Position numbers and translations under genes: made by a program. The notes below the pieces were generated by a model. The model ran no database searches and was not told where the DNA came from. It saw only the letters and a program-made list of their open reading frames with translations. A stretch of DNA of 64,000 nucleotides from an uncultured Lachnospira sp. (lineage in GTDB: Bacteria > Bacillota > Clostridia > Lachnospirales > Lachnospiraceae): positions 1 through 64,000 of the forward strand of contig CAMHLZ010000011.1 of NCBI GenBank assembly GCA_946186125.1, written 5' to 3'. Shown here piece after piece: positions 54,881-63,099 of this stretch (position 1 is the stretch's first letter; each line of letters opens with the position of its first letter).

Positions 54881-55480
54881 TCACCCTTTATATAAATTAT
54901 TTTCATATATGAATTTTTCAACATTCTCGTTTATCATATATTTTATCGTGTTGTCTTTTCTGATACGTTCTCTGATATCACTTGATGAAACTCCAATATA
55001 AGGAATGCGCAAAACGGATAATGAACATTTAAATGTTTTTGTGAAAGCTTTTATTTTTTCATCGATACCCGTACCATTACTTCTGACTGCTACGACAATA
55101 TCAGACTGACTGACGATTCGCTCAGGATGATACCATGTTTCAAAACTGTCTAACGAATCTTCTCCAATTAAAAAATATAATTTATCAGAACTATATTTTT
55201 CTTTCAAAAGCTGTAATGTATCCGCAGTATATATGACTCCGTCTCTTTTGAGTTCAAAATCCGAACACTTTATGTGTTTATTATCTCCGATAGCCCTTCG
55301 TATCATCTCACATCTTACATTGCCGTCCAGGATTATTCCGCAGTCCTTATGCGGTGGATTACCAGAAGGCATCATCCAGACTTCATCAAGATTTAACTGT
55401 TCATAAAAGTTTTCAGCCATAATCATATGACCTATGTGCACCGGATTGAATGTTCCTCCAAAAATACCAATTTTACTCAT
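54881..55480 (-). CDS. nadD: Nicotinate-nucleotide adenylyltransferase
   Basis: The protein has 199 residues. GIFGGTFNPVHIGHMIMAE contains the nucleotidyltransferase HxGH motif; VWMMPSGNPPHK and the C-terminal ISSTxxR-like VSSSDIRERIR are present. It makes NaAD in NAD synthesis. The nadD-yqeK-rsfS order is the usual Firmicute arrangement. Confidence 0.97.
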   Translation of the reverse strand: MSKIGIFGGTFNPVHIGHMIMAENFYEQLNLDEVWMMPSGNPPHKDCGIILDGNVRCEMIRRAIGDNKHIKCSDFELKRDGVIYTADTLQLLKEKYSSDKLYFLIGEDSLDSFETWYHPERIVSQSDIVVAVRSNGTGIDEKIKAFTKTFKCSLSVLRIPYIGVSSSDIRERIRKDNTIKYMINENVEKFIYENNLYKG

Positions 55481-55489
55481 TTTTATACC

Positions 55490-55774
55490 TTAAAGTATGA
55501 TTTTCGGCGTTTTTTCTGACTGTCTGTACAAAACTATTTTTCTTCCTATAATCTGAACCACCTCTGATTTTGTACGCTCCGCCAGAGTTTCAGCCATTTG
55601 TCTTGGATCATCCATGCAATTCTTTAAAATGTTAATTTTAATAAGTTCTCTTGCTTCAAGTGCTTCATCAACACCCTTAGTCAGTTCCGGTGTTACCCCG
55701 GATTTTCCAATCTGATATATAGGATTTATTGTACTTGCCAGACTTCTTAAATATGCTCTCTGCTTACTTGTCAT
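55490..55774 (-). CDS. yhbY: YhbY/CRM-domain RNA-binding protein
   Basis: The protein has 94 residues. MTSKQRAYLRSLASTINPIYQIGKSGVTPELTKGVDEAL is the CRS1-YhbY fold N-terminus, then IGRKIVLYRQS. It associates with pre-50S ribosomes. It lies between obg and nadD. Confidence 0.94.
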   Translation of the reverse strand: MTSKQRAYLRSLASTINPIYQIGKSGVTPELTKGVDEALEARELIKINILKNCMDDPRQMAETLAERTKSEVVQIIGRKIVLYRQSEKTPKIIL

Positions 55775-55800
55775 AATATTTTATCCTTTCATCACAAAAC

Positions 55801-57087
55801 TTATTTATAATAATCAAATTCATGTCCAAATATTTTTACGGTATCTCCATCCTGTATTCCAAGTTCTTCCAATTCATCCAATATGCCGTTTTTCTTCATG
55901 AAATTTTGGAAAAACATAAATCCTTTTTCCGACTCCAGATTCGTATATCCTAGCATTCTCTCAACTCTCGGTCCCTCTATAGAGTACAGACCTTCTTCAA
56001 GTTTTTCCACATAATATGGTTCTTCAACATTATCATTAAATTCTCCCGGAAAGTATTCCTGTTCGAACACTACCGGCTTTGAATCCATATTTTCAAGTAA
56101 CTGGTTTACAGCATACAATAATTCCTTTAATCCCTTTCCACTGACTGCAGAAATCGGAAATACTTTTATTCCTTTTGGTTCAAACTCTTTTTTCAAATCA
56201 TCAACCGGTGACTCATCACCTTCATATAACACATCTATCTTATTTGCCGCAATCACCTGTGGCCGTTTAATAAGCTCAGGATTATACGCTTCAAGTTCAG
56301 CATTTATTTTTTTGATATCTTCAACCGGATCCCTTCCTTCTGTAGATGCCGCGTCTACCATATGAATGATAACTTTAGTTCTCTCGATATGTCTTAAAAA
56401 CTCATGACCCAGTCCTACTCCGTCAGATGCTCCTTCAATCAATCCCGGAATATCCGCGATAACAAATCCTTTATTTCCATCAAGATCTACTACTCCAAGA
56501 TTAGGATTCAACGTTGTAAAATGATAGTTTGCTATCTTTGGTTTTGCATTCGTTACTCTGGATAATAAAGTAGACTTACCAACATTCGGATATCCAACCA
56601 GACCTACATCTGCAATAACTTTTAATTCAAGACGTACCCAGAGTTCCATACTTTTCTGACCCGGCTGTGCATATTTGGGAGCCTGCATCGTAGCTGTAGC
56701 ATAATGCTGGTTTCCTTTTCCGCCGCGTCCGCCTTTTAATATAACTTTTCTCATTCCGGCTTCAGACATATCAGCAATAACCTTGTCAGATTCATCTTCT
56801 ATAATAACCGTTCCCAACGGTACTTTAATGATGAGATCCTGTCCATCCTTACCATGCTGGTTTTTTTTGCTGCCTTCTTCTCCCGGCTGTGCACAATATT
56901 TTCTATTGTGTCTGAACTCTGTCAACGTGTTAAGTCCTTCATCTACGACAAATATGATATCTCCACCACGTCCGCCATCTCCGCCGTCAGGTCCGCCATT
57001 TGGAACATATAATTCTCTTCTGAAACTTACATGACCGTCTCCGCCTTTACCGGATTTTATAAATATTTTTGCTCTGTCTGCAAACAT
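55801..57087 (-). CDS. obg: Obg/CgtA ribosome-assembly GTPase
   Basis: The protein has 428 residues. The glycine-rich Obg fold (residues 1-158, for example GGDGGRGGDIIFVVDEGLNTL) is followed by the G domain with GYPNVGKST (G1), DIPGLIEGA (G3) and NKID (G4), and by the C-terminal OCT domain (about 350-428). It acts in 50S assembly and stress control. A terminator separates it from rpmA upstream. Confidence 0.97.
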   Translation of the reverse strand: MFADRAKIFIKSGKGGDGHVSFRRELYVPNGGPDGGDGGRGGDIIFVVDEGLNTLTEFRHNRKYCAQPGEEGSKKNQHGKDGQDLIIKVPLGTVIIEDESDKVIADMSEAGMRKVILKGGRGGKGNQHYATATMQAPKYAQPGQKSMELWVRLELKVIADVGLVGYPNVGKSTLLSRVTNAKPKIANYHFTTLNPNLGVVDLDGNKGFVIADIPGLIEGASDGVGLGHEFLRHIERTKVIIHMVDAASTEGRDPVEDIKKINAELEAYNPELIKRPQVIAANKIDVLYEGDESPVDDLKKEFEPKGIKVFPISAVSGKGLKELLYAVNQLLENMDSKPVVFEQEYFPGEFNDNVEEPYYVEKLEEGLYSIEGPRVERMLGYTNLESEKGFMFFQNFMKKNGILDELEELGIQDGDTVKIFGHEFDYYK

Positions 57088-57127
57088 TGATAATCCCTAC
57101 TTTCTTATTATCACAAAGGCTTATGTT

Positions 57128-57161
57128 AAAAAAAGCTCCAAACGTTCAATATGTTTGGAGC
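57128..57161 (-). terminator. Terminator or attenuator between rpmA and obg
   Basis: GCTCCAAAC and GTTTGGAGC form a 9-bp stem. On the minus strand TTTTTTT follows. It probably reduces readthrough from the ribosomal protein genes into obg. Confidence 0.85.
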
Positions 57162-57170
57162 CTTCTATCA

Positions 57171-57455
57171 TTATTCTGCTACAGGTACTACAGAAACCTG
57201 CTTCTTGTCTCTGCCTTTTCTCTCAAATCTAACTACACCATCTGTTAATGCAAATAATGTGTCATCTCCACCCTTACCTACATTTACACCTGGATGAATA
57301 TGAGTTCCACGCTGTCTGTAAAGAATGTTACCTGCTTTTACAAACTGTCCGTCAGCTCTCTTTGCGCCTAATCTCTTAGATTCTGAATCTCTACCGTTCT
57401 TTGTAGAACCTACACCCTTTTTATGAGCGAAAAACTGAAGGTTTAACTTTAACAT
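57171..57455 (-). CDS. rpmA: 50S ribosomal protein L27 with cleavable N-terminal extension
   Basis: The protein has 94 residues. The Firmicute-type presequence [10 protein letters not shown] precedes [27 protein letters not shown]. The extension is removed after LQFFA by the Prp protease, encoded next door, to expose the N-terminus that reaches the peptidyl-transferase centre. Confidence 0.98.
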   Translation of the reverse strand: MLKLNLQFFAHKKGVGSTKNGRDSESKRLGAKRADGQFVKAGNILYRQRGTHIHPGVNVGKGGDDTLFALTDGVVRFERKGRDKKQVSVVPVAE

Positions 57456-57458
57456 AAC

Positions 57459-57788
57459 CTACACCTCCTTGTATGTCATCTTAATATAATCATAATTTCC
57501 ATCTTTAATTATGGATTCGATTCCCAATGCGAATGAACTCATTAACAGTTCCGTATCATGACTTACATCTCCGATAAAATCGACCTTAATGTATCCCTTT
57601 TCTTCATCTGAGTCAAACTCAAACTTATCCTTAGTAAATGCTTCAACAGAATTAATCGTATTAAATGTTAATATCGACACCGCTGAACATACTATATCTT
57701 TTCCCAGGTCATCATACTCGGCATGCCCTGACACGGTAAATCCTTTGCATCTTTTATCTTTATCCATATAAATACACACTTGAATCAT
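57459..57788 (-). CDS. prp: Ribosomal-processing cysteine protease Prp
   Basis: The protein has 109 residues. GFTVSGHAEYDDLGKDIVCSAVS contains the catalytic His (in GHA) and Cys (in DIVCSAVS). It cleaves the L27 N-terminal extension. It stands between rplU and rpmA, its canonical place. The start at 57788 has no clear ribosome-binding site, so it probably depends on coupling with rplU. Confidence 0.95.
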   Translation of the reverse strand: MIQVCIYMDKDKRCKGFTVSGHAEYDDLGKDIVCSAVSILTFNTINSVEAFTKDKFEFDSDEEKGYIKVDFIGDVSHDTELLMSSFALGIESIIKDGNYDYIKMTYKEV

Positions 57789-57796
57789 ATAAATGA

Positions 57797-58105
57797 TTAA
57801 GCATTGATTTTTTCAATCTTAACTTCAGTATAAGACTGTCTGTGTCCGTTTTTCTTGTGATAACCGGTTTTTCTCTTATACTTATAAACAATAACTTTTT
57901 TTGCTCTTCCTTCTGTAACAACTGTTCCTGAAACGTTAGCATTCTCAACTGTTGGATTACCAACTACAACTTCACCGTTGTTAACAAGAAGAACCTTGTC
58001 AAATGTTACTGTCTCTCCAGCTTCCTTACCAAGCTTCTCAACTCTGATAACGTCGCCTTCTGATACTTTGTACTGCTTACCACCTGTTGCTATAATCGCG
58101 TACAT
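57797..58105 (-). CDS. rplU: 50S ribosomal protein L21
   Basis: The protein has 102 residues, from [18 protein letters not shown] to [17 protein letters not shown], the full L21 fold. ATG 58105 has TAGGAGGTGCCAT upstream; the longer in-frame extension to 58171 is leader RNA rather than protein. Confidence 0.98.
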   Translation of the reverse strand: MYAIIATGGKQYKVSEGDVIRVEKLGKEAGETVTFDKVLLVNNGEVVVGNPTVENANVSGTVVTEGRAKKVIVYKYKRKTGYHKKNGHRQSYTEVKIEKINA

Positions 58106-58183
58106 ATGGCACCTCCTAATTAAATTACTCGCCAGCTTCGGTGTCTGACAATCAGAACTTTTAGACCTCACTGTGCGGCATAC
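58106..58183 (-). promoter_or_regulatory. Ribosomal protein L21 leader RNA
   Basis: The leader carries GCCGCACAGTGAGGTC, then CACCGAAGCTGGCGAGTAA directly before the ribosome-binding site, resembling the Firmicute L21 leader motif thought to mediate autoregulation. The call is from motif memory; a covariance-model search was not possible. Confidence 0.7.
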
Positions 58184-58189
58184 TGTAAT

Positions 58190-58218
58190 ACTTTACCATC
58201 AATTCTTGCAAATGTCAA
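58190..58218 (-). promoter_or_regulatory. Sigma-A promoter of the rplU operon
   Basis: On the minus strand TTGACA (58213-58218), 17 bp, TAAAGT (58190-58195). Transcription would start at the beginning of the L21 leader. Confidence 0.75.
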
Positions 58219-58427
58219 TATAAATTTAGATTTATTTTATTCTGAATTTTGTCATGATTGTATACCTTTACACTCTCCTCCAGTTTTTCTATCCTGACTT
58301 CTTCAACGCATACGCTCTCTCCGTTTTCAGTACTGAGTTTATCGCCTTTTTGAAGGTTTGATGCTGCTTTCCATTCTTTTCTGCCATCTTTTTCCGTCAT
58401 GAACGGATGGAACTATGTATTAGTTTT
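58215..58427 (-). pseudogene. Degenerate pre-toxin HINT domain fragment
   Basis: The frame reads FHPFMTEKDGRKEWKAASNLQKGDKLSTENGESVCVEEVRIEKLEESVKVYN, matching the second half of the two HINT domains at 60.0-60.5 and 61.5-62.0 kb. A stop codon replaces the Met before FHPF. After VYN the similarity ends and the frame drifts to a stop beside the rplU promoter. It has no start and no toxin domain, so it is a relic. Confidence 0.85.
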
Positions 58428-58513
58428 GACACCTAAATTATACCACATATTGAGTCTCTTTTTTATTCACTTAATAAGTGAAAAGCAATATTCATTTGAA
58501 ACATATTAACGAT

Positions 58514-58548
58514 GTGGCTTTCAGCCACTTTCACGGCTGCGCCGTGAA
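58514..58548. repeat. Twin small hairpins (REP-like)
   Basis: GTGGCT-TTC-AGCCAC (58514-58528) and TTCACGGC-TGC-GCCGTGAA (58530-58548) follow each other directly. They are GC-richer than the surroundings, in the gap between the HINT relic and the next immunity gene. No T-run marks them as a terminator. Confidence 0.5.
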
Positions 58549-58589
58549 TAATCTAGGCTTATCTTTATTATAAATATCAAAATTTAGAT

Positions 58590-59018
58590 TCATTCAATAT
58601 TTGTTTCCAAAACAACTTGATTATCTGGATCAATTTTAATTATTTCATTTACTATTATTTCAGCCTCCTTTTTTTCTATTAGTTTTTCAGGAATATTATA
58701 AAAAAATAATATCATCTCTAAATTTTTTATATTTTTTTCATAAGATAATAATTCTCTAGCATAAAACAAAGCAACAGAATAGGCACCTTCTATGAAACAT
58801 AGTGGATTAATCAATATATCTATAGCAAGTTCTATCCAAAATATATTTTCTTGTTCTTTTGTTATCATATACTGAACAAAAGAATAAACAGATATACTTT
58901 CGGTGTCATAGGCAATTTCCATAATTGTTTTTTTTATTTTACTTCTTCTCATTTTAAAGCATAAGTTTGCTGCATCCTCGTACTTTCCTTGAATTAGTTT
59001 CAACTGAAAATCTTTCAT
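58590..59018 (-). CDS. Putative immunity protein (unknown family), orphaned
   Basis: The protein has 142 residues, largely helical and acidic, with no signal peptide or membrane helix. It has TPR-like features (KYEDAANLCFKM, AYSVALFYARELLSYEKN). TTAGGAG precedes the ATG. It lies 10 bp after a 23-codon scrap of a toxin C-terminus, the normal place of an immunity gene. The function is inferred from position only. Confidence 0.6.
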   Translation of the reverse strand: MKDFQLKLIQGKYEDAANLCFKMRRSKIKKTIMEIAYDTESISVYSFVQYMITKEQENIFWIELAIDILINPLCFIEGAYSVALFYARELLSYEKNIKNLEMILFFYNIPEKLIEKKEAEIIVNEIIKIDPDNQVVLETNIE

Positions 59019-59028
59019 TTTAAATCTC

Positions 59029-59100
59029 CTAACTTATCACCCATGCATCGGATATTTTTATTGTTCCATCATCTAACATTTTATAAGTTACTTCAACTTT
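59029..59100 (-). pseudogene. C-terminal scrap of a toxin domain
   Basis: A 23-codon open stretch reads VEVTYKMLDDGTIKISDAWVIS and a stop. It is preceded by a stop codon and the structured repeat at 59101. It looks like the last beta strands of a polymorphic-toxin nuclease whose upstream part was lost. Confidence 0.55.
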
Positions 59101-59192
59101 TTAACGATAACTCGCTCTCGCTCCATTCGGACGTAGCGGTTCTAGGCTCGTTTCCTCGCTAAGTACCGACGTCCTCATAGGGTTATCGTGTA
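59101..59192. repeat. Structured repeat with nested inverted repeats (copy 1)
   Basis: The ends AACGATAAC and GTTATCGT are complementary. Inside, GGACGTAGCGGT can pair with ACCGACGTCC. The right half, CGACGTCCTCATAGGGTTAT and the following TGTAAAAC to TTATTTGCACA, recurs at 63100-63141. It is GC-richer than the neighbourhood and replaces the body of a toxin gene. Confidence 0.65.
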
Positions 59193-59284
59193 AAACTTAT
59201 TTATTTGCACATAGTACCTGTTCCTATAAATAAAACTGATGCTTTTATTATTGTCTATAATTTCTATAAATTAACCAACTTTTA

Positions 59285-59698
59285 TCATAAACTATCTAAT
59301 TTTGTCCCTAATATATTCAGCAAGTCAAAAAACTCCTGACGTTCCTCTTCAACAAGCCACTCATAATTAACATTTTTATTAGTTGCATCATTCAATATTA
59401 TCTTTATTTTCTCCTTATGACTTTCCAAATAACTTGAATCTATTCTTAGAATCAATTCGATCAATTCCCCCTCATATCGTTGTCCACAAAAAGGATTGAT
59501 TTTCAAATACTCAATAGCCTTCTTTACTGCTATATCCAAAAACATATTTTGTATCAACATTCTGGTGACATCAAACAAATCCAATTGAGTATATGTTTTA
59601 TTAATCAGATTTTCATACCAAATATGCATTGAACATATTTCATCCTCTGGAATAGTGTTTAAATCAAATTCAATATTATATATATCTTTTATTTTCAT
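59285..59698 (-). CDS. CdiI-type immunity protein (contact-dependent inhibition immunity family)
   Basis: The protein has 137 residues. The pattern LDLFDVTRMLIQNMFLDIAVKKAIEYLKINPFCGQRYEGELI resembles contact-dependent inhibition immunity proteins (VxDLRxLIxQNxGLxxLxPxALxxLxxNP). It starts 6 bp after the stop of the HINT-toxin gene, as expected for a toxin-immunity pair. It presumably binds and neutralises that toxin in the cytoplasm. Confidence 0.75.
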   Translation of the reverse strand: MKIKDIYNIEFDLNTIPEDEICSMHIWYENLINKTYTQLDLFDVTRMLIQNMFLDIAVKKAIEYLKINPFCGQRYEGELIELILRIDSSYLESHKEKIKIILNDATNKNVNYEWLVEEERQEFFDLLNILGTKLDSL

Positions 59699-59704
59699 AA
59701 CTCT

Positions 59705-60784
59705 CTAAATTCCTCCAAACGGTTCAAACAGCTTTTCTATCTTCAGTATATATAAATTAGCTTTATCTAAACTTTTTTGCAATACACTTCTACTTCTATT
59801 AGTTAAGTTTGGATTTTTTAGTGAGCCTTCCAATCCTCTCTTTATTTTATTTAACGATACATATGACTGTTTCATTTCCGTCAAATGACCATAATATCCA
59901 CCTAAAGGATTTGGAACGTGGTTCCCTTGCAGTTCACGTAAAATTCCACTAAAGTCAGTGTCTTTTAAATTATGCTCAATTGTGTTTTCCAACGCATTAA
60001 TTCTGCTTTTTTGAGCATCCGTTAAATCATCACTTCCACACATATTATGCACCATTACCCCGGCCGCATAATACACATGCAAGTTCTCAACCTCAAGATT
60101 GTATACTGTTACACTCTCCGCCAGTTTTTCTACCCTGACTTCTTCAACATATACACTCTCTCCGGTTTCGGTAATGAGGTTATCACCTTTTTGAAGGTTT
60201 GATGCTGCTTTCCATTCCCTTATGTCTTCTTTTTCTGTCATGAACGGGTGGAACATGGTGGTATTGATGTCTTTTCCATCTGAGGTTTTTACGTGTACGA
60301 TAACGTCGGTCTCTGACTCTTTTACTTTCGTTACCTTTTTAAGTACTCTTTCGCCTTTTTCGGTGTCATAAGACCATACCATTTCTCCCGGTTTTATTTC
60401 GTCTATTCTGGTTTCGCCTTCTGCTGTGCTTACTAACGTTTCTCCGGTGAAACACTGGCAGGTTAAGGTGAAAAGCGAGACTGATAACCGCAATGATTCA
60501 ACTATTATCTTCTCCGGGTCTCCGCTTTTTACAGCTTCCACAAAGGATACACTGTTCATGGAGATATTTACGGCTTTTAATACCCATGCCGCTGCCTCGC
60601 CAAGGACCGCTGTTGCCGCACATGTGATTAATGCCTGCACTATAAAGCCTTTTGCGAGTGCAAAGGTAAGTCCTAAGATGTTTGCCTCGCCAGCATATAT
60701 CATGCGTATCTGCTGTGCCACGTCGTATGCTGTCACTGCCATGTTTGCCCATGACATGATTTTCTTTACGTTAAAGTATGTCAC
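59705..60784 (-). CDS. Orphan polymorphic-toxin cassette: pre-toxin, HINT and type-28-like toxin domain
   Basis: The protein has 359 residues. A pre-toxin region with membrane-like stretches (about 1-115) is followed by a HINT autoprotease with CFTGETLVSTAEGETRIDEI (Cys nucleophile), FHPFMTEKE and the end HVYYAAGVMVHN. The C-terminal toxin domain of about 110 residues contains GGYYGHLTEMKQSYVSLNKIKRGLEG and resembles polymorphic toxin type 28. The GTG start at 60784 has no ribosome-binding site and no Rhs or secretion part, so it is probably a silent cassette for recombination with an upstream full-length gene. The immunity gene is adjacent. Confidence 0.78.
   Translation of the reverse strand: MTYFNVKKIMSWANMAVTAYDVAQQIRMIYAGEANILGLTFALAKGFIVQALITCAATAVLGEAAAWVLKAVNISMNSVSFVEAVKSGDPEKIIVESLRLSVSLFTLTCQCFTGETLVSTAEGETRIDEIKPGEMVWSYDTEKGERVLKKVTKVKESETDVIVHVKTSDGKDINTTMFHPFMTEKEDIREWKAASNLQKGDNLITETGESVYVEEVRVEKLAESVTVYNLEVENLHVYYAAGVMVHNMCGSDDLTDAQKSRINALENTIEHNLKDTDFSGILRELQGNHVPNPLGGYYGHLTEMKQSYVSLNKIKRGLEGSLKNPNLTNRSRSVLQKSLDKANLYILKIEKLFEPFGGI
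60031..60541 (-). repeat. HINT module direct repeat, copy 1
   Basis: About 510 bp nearly identical to 61516-62025, spanning the HINT domain and the short pre-toxin EAVKSGDPEKIIVESLRLS. A third, partial copy lies at 58215-58427. Conserved HINT with divergent flanks is the pattern expected for toxin-tip exchange by homologous recombination. Confidence 0.9.
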
Positions 60785-60823
60785 TATTGAACTTACATAG
60801 ATTTGTTGTGTTTCTAAAAAACA

Positions 60824-61198
60824 CTATATAATTGTTTCAATGAATCCCGAAACCTCTATAATGTCTCCATCGAATATTGATATTTTATTAGTATGCCCTG
60901 ATACATTAAACGAAATATCTGCATCATATATACTTCTTATATTTTCAAGTAATGACATGAATTCCAAATTTGTCAGAACAATTTCATGATTATCAAGAAG
61001 TATTTGGCTAAACTCATATAACTTTTGACTTGGAGACTCCAACGCATAACCAACACCACTATAATCAACTGTATAAATTGGAACAGCTTCAAACTTCGTT
61101 ATAACCCATTCGCTGATATTCGACGAAATTTCAATTTTTTTAATCAACTCCATTATAGTAATGATATTATAGTTGCAATCATCACAAAAAATCCGCAC
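60824..61198 (-). CDS. Putative immunity protein (unknown family)
   Basis: The protein has 124 residues, acidic, alpha/beta, with no signal peptide. It begins 5 bp after the stop of the second HINT-toxin gene, so it is the natural immunity candidate. MELIKKIEISSNISEW may be the true start (Met 16), since the first 15 residues overlap the intergenic region. No family is recognised. Confidence 0.62.
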   Translation of the reverse strand: MRIFCDDCNYNIITIMELIKKIEISSNISEWVITKFEAVPIYTVDYSGVGYALESPSQKLYEFSQILLDNHEIVLTNLEFMSLLENIRSIYDADISFNVSGHTNKISIFDGDIIEVSGFIETII

Positions 61199-61203
61199 AA
61201 TTA

Positions 61204-62031
61204 TCAGCCTCCTAAAGGTGTATTAATATCTGTTCTATGATTAATTTTTATACCATATTTTAATAATGCATTGTAAACTATTTCATGCCAGTGTGGTACT
61301 GTGTGAAAATCAGGTAAATTAACGTCTCCAAAACCATGATCTTTATAATCAACCCATCCTATCTCTCTGCCATAGTCATCACACATTTTAATTTGTTTGA
61401 CATTTCCAAATTCATCATATTTAGCCAAATATTTCGTTCCAGGACTAACTTGTTTAGGTAAATTTTTATTATAATACTCATCAGGTAAGAATAACTCAGT
61501 TTCTTTGCTATTGTCACTTCCACAAATATTATGCACCAGCACCCCTGCCACATAATACACATGCAGTTCCTCTACCTCAAGATTGTATACCGTTACTTTC
61601 TCCGCCAGTTTTTCCACTCTGACTTCTTCAACATATACAATCTCTCCGGTTTCGGTAATGAGGTTATCGCCTTTTTGAAGGTTTGATGCTGCTTTCCACT
61701 CTCTTCTGCCTTCTTTTTCTGTCATGAATGGATGGAACATGGTGGTATTGATGTCTTTTCCATCTGAGGTTTTTACGTGTACGATAACGTCGGTCTCTGA
61801 CTCTTTTACTTTCGTTACCTTTTTAAGTACTCTTTCGCCTTTTTCGGTGTCATAAGACCATACCATGTCGCCCGGTTTTATTTCGTCTATTCTGGTTTCG
61901 CCATCTGCTGTGCTTACTAATGTTTCTCCGGTGAAACACTGACAGCTCAAGGTGAAGATTGAGATTGATAACCGCAATGATTCAACTATTATCTTCTCCG
62001 GGTCTCCGCTTTTTACAGCTTCCACTAGCAT
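61204..62031 (-). CDS. Orphan polymorphic-toxin cassette with HINT domain, 5' truncated
   Basis: The protein has 275 residues. The frame opens within the pre-toxin segment (EAVKSGDPEKIIVESLRLS), then HINT with CFTGETLVSTADGETRIDEI and HVYYVAGVLVHN. The C-terminal toxin domain has GYGREIGW-like DYGREIGWVDYKDHGFG and PDFHTVPHWHEIVY, a His-rich nuclease-like motif of unassigned family. The upstream junction joins an Rhs repeat in another frame, so the gene is a truncated cassette. A putative immunity gene follows. Confidence 0.75.
   Translation of the reverse strand: MLVEAVKSGDPEKIIVESLRLSISIFTLSCQCFTGETLVSTADGETRIDEIKPGDMVWSYDTEKGERVLKKVTKVKESETDVIVHVKTSDGKDINTTMFHPFMTEKEGRREWKAASNLQKGDNLITETGEIVYVEEVRVEKLAEKVTVYNLEVEELHVYYVAGVLVHNICGSDNSKETELFLPDEYYNKNLPKQVSPGTKYLAKYDEFGNVKQIKMCDDYGREIGWVDYKDHGFGDVNLPDFHTVPHWHEIVYNALLKYGIKINHRTDINTPLGG
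61516..62025 (-). repeat. HINT module direct repeat, copy 2
   Basis: About 510 bp nearly identical to 60031-60541. Similarity stops abruptly after CAGCTTCCAC (62025), where Rhs-repeat sequence begins, and at the toxin boundary after VHN. Confidence 0.9.
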
Positions 62032-62128
62032 CCTTTACTTCCGTTAGGTTATCGGCTGCATCATATGTGTAGGATGTCTCATTTCCGTTTGCGTCTGTCT
62101 GCTTTATTATTCTGCCTCTGGCATCATA
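62027..62128 (-). pseudogene. Rhs/YD-repeat remnant
   Basis: The minus frame reads YDARGRIIKQTDANGNETSY then TYDAADNLTEVKDAS, a textbook YD repeat of Rhs/WapA-type proteins. It is fused out of frame to the HINT segment and overlaps the 3' end of the next immunity gene in another frame. Confidence 0.88.
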
Positions 62129-62691
62129 CTATGTCTCTTGATTTTAGTATCGTAATACTGATCTTCGTATATTTTAGATAATAATTTATCTCCAAATGAA
62201 TCTTCATTAATTTTATTATAGTTTATAAAAATCCACATCAAAAGTTCCATAATATATTTAAAAGAGCTATTACTTGATCCTATTTCATCATATGCACCGC
62301 CAATAACCTCAATAGTTCCATTTGGAATTATATTCTTCGGACACTCTTGAAAGAATTCATATATTGCATCTGCAAAATAATCATCTAATCCGATAACCGC
62401 ATTTTTATTAAACAACTCATTCTGCACATTATCCATACCACAATTTCCGTAATTAATTATTATGTTTGTATTATCTGATTGAGTACGAATATACTTTACA
62501 CATACCATTGCGTAATTACTTGCATGTCGAGGATTTAATCTCGCCTCTATGCATATAATTTCTTCATTCCAAAAGTATTTTTCTGAATCCATTGTCATTT
62601 TCAATTTTTTACTTGGATTATAACTAAATGGAACCTCATTATTCCAAACACGCACTTTTCTGAATCCATTGTCACTTTCAAAACTTAACAT
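62107..62691 (-). CDS. Putative immunity protein (unknown family), C-terminus altered
   Basis: The protein has 194 residues, soluble and acidic. It starts 2 bp after the stop of the toxin fragment at 62694, indicating a toxin-immunity pair. The last residues (HSMMPEAE) are read out of frame through the Rhs remnant, so the native C-terminus was replaced at a recombination junction. It shows WMIFxNYNK-type aromatic/helical segments but no family I recognise. Confidence 0.6.
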   Translation of the reverse strand: MLSFESDNGFRKVRVWNNEVPFSYNPSKKLKMTMDSEKYFWNEEIICIEARLNPRHASNYAMVCVKYIRTQSDNTNIIINYGNCGMDNVQNELFNKNAVIGLDDYFADAIYEFFQECPKNIIPNGTIEVIGGAYDEIGSSNSSFKYIMELLMWIFINYNKINEDSFGDKLLSKIYEDQYYDTKIKRHSMMPEAE

Positions 62692-62693
62692 AT

Positions 62694-62963
62694 CTAATGC
62701 ACCTCAATTCCCCAAAACTCAAACCATGCCGAACCAAATTCCCTATGATATTTACTAATAACTTCAGGATGATAAAAGTTGAATTCTTTTGCATTATAAT
62801 AAGCTTTTGCAGCTACATGAGCATCTTGATATCCCATTCCCTTTTCCATCATCACTGATTCAAAAACTTCATGTGCATAAAAATCTAAATCTGCACCACT
62901 TATCTTAATATTGTTTTTGTATGCATTTTCTAGTCTAGTATAGTCGTAGGATTTGACGCTTAC
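62694..62963 (-). pseudogene. C-terminal fragment of a polymorphic toxin
   Basis: The stretch is open from a stop at 62966 to TAG at 62694, with no start codon or ribosome-binding site. It encodes about 89 residues with GADLDFYAHEVFESVMMEKGMGYQDAHVAAKAYYNAKEFNFYHPEVI. The sequence has a helical, His/Glu-containing toxin-tip look. The 5' part is replaced by an IS1182-type fragment. Confidence 0.7.
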
Positions 62964-63098
62964 TTATTAAATCGTATATATCTATGTACGGACTTAGTAT
63001 TAATTTCTGCTGTTGTTCAATCATAAAAAACACCACCTACATTTGATATTTATATTATATCAAATATTGGCAGTATTATCTACTTTTTCAGTGCCCTC
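62935..63098 (-). mobile_element. 5' end of an IS1182-family element
   Basis: From ATG 63024, with AGGTGGTG upstream, the frame reads MIEQQQKLILSPYIDIYDLI, the familiar IS1182-type transposase N-terminus. It breaks after about 20 residues into SKRQILRLY and a stop. The GCACTGAAAAAGT end near 63082-63095 is a plausible terminal inverted repeat. The 63142-63298 stretch beyond holds nothing I recognise. Confidence 0.75.
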
Positions 63099-63099
63099 C

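Noticed and set aside
53675..62950. The 16-mer GTCTAGTATAGTCGTA occurs both at the IS3/intron junction (about 53678-53693) and at the toxin/IS1182 junction (about 62933-62948), suggesting a shared recombination site.
   Set aside because: A 16-bp A/T-rich match is expected about once by chance in 64 kb when both strands are compared. The flanks share nothing, and in the second place it simply encodes toxin residues.
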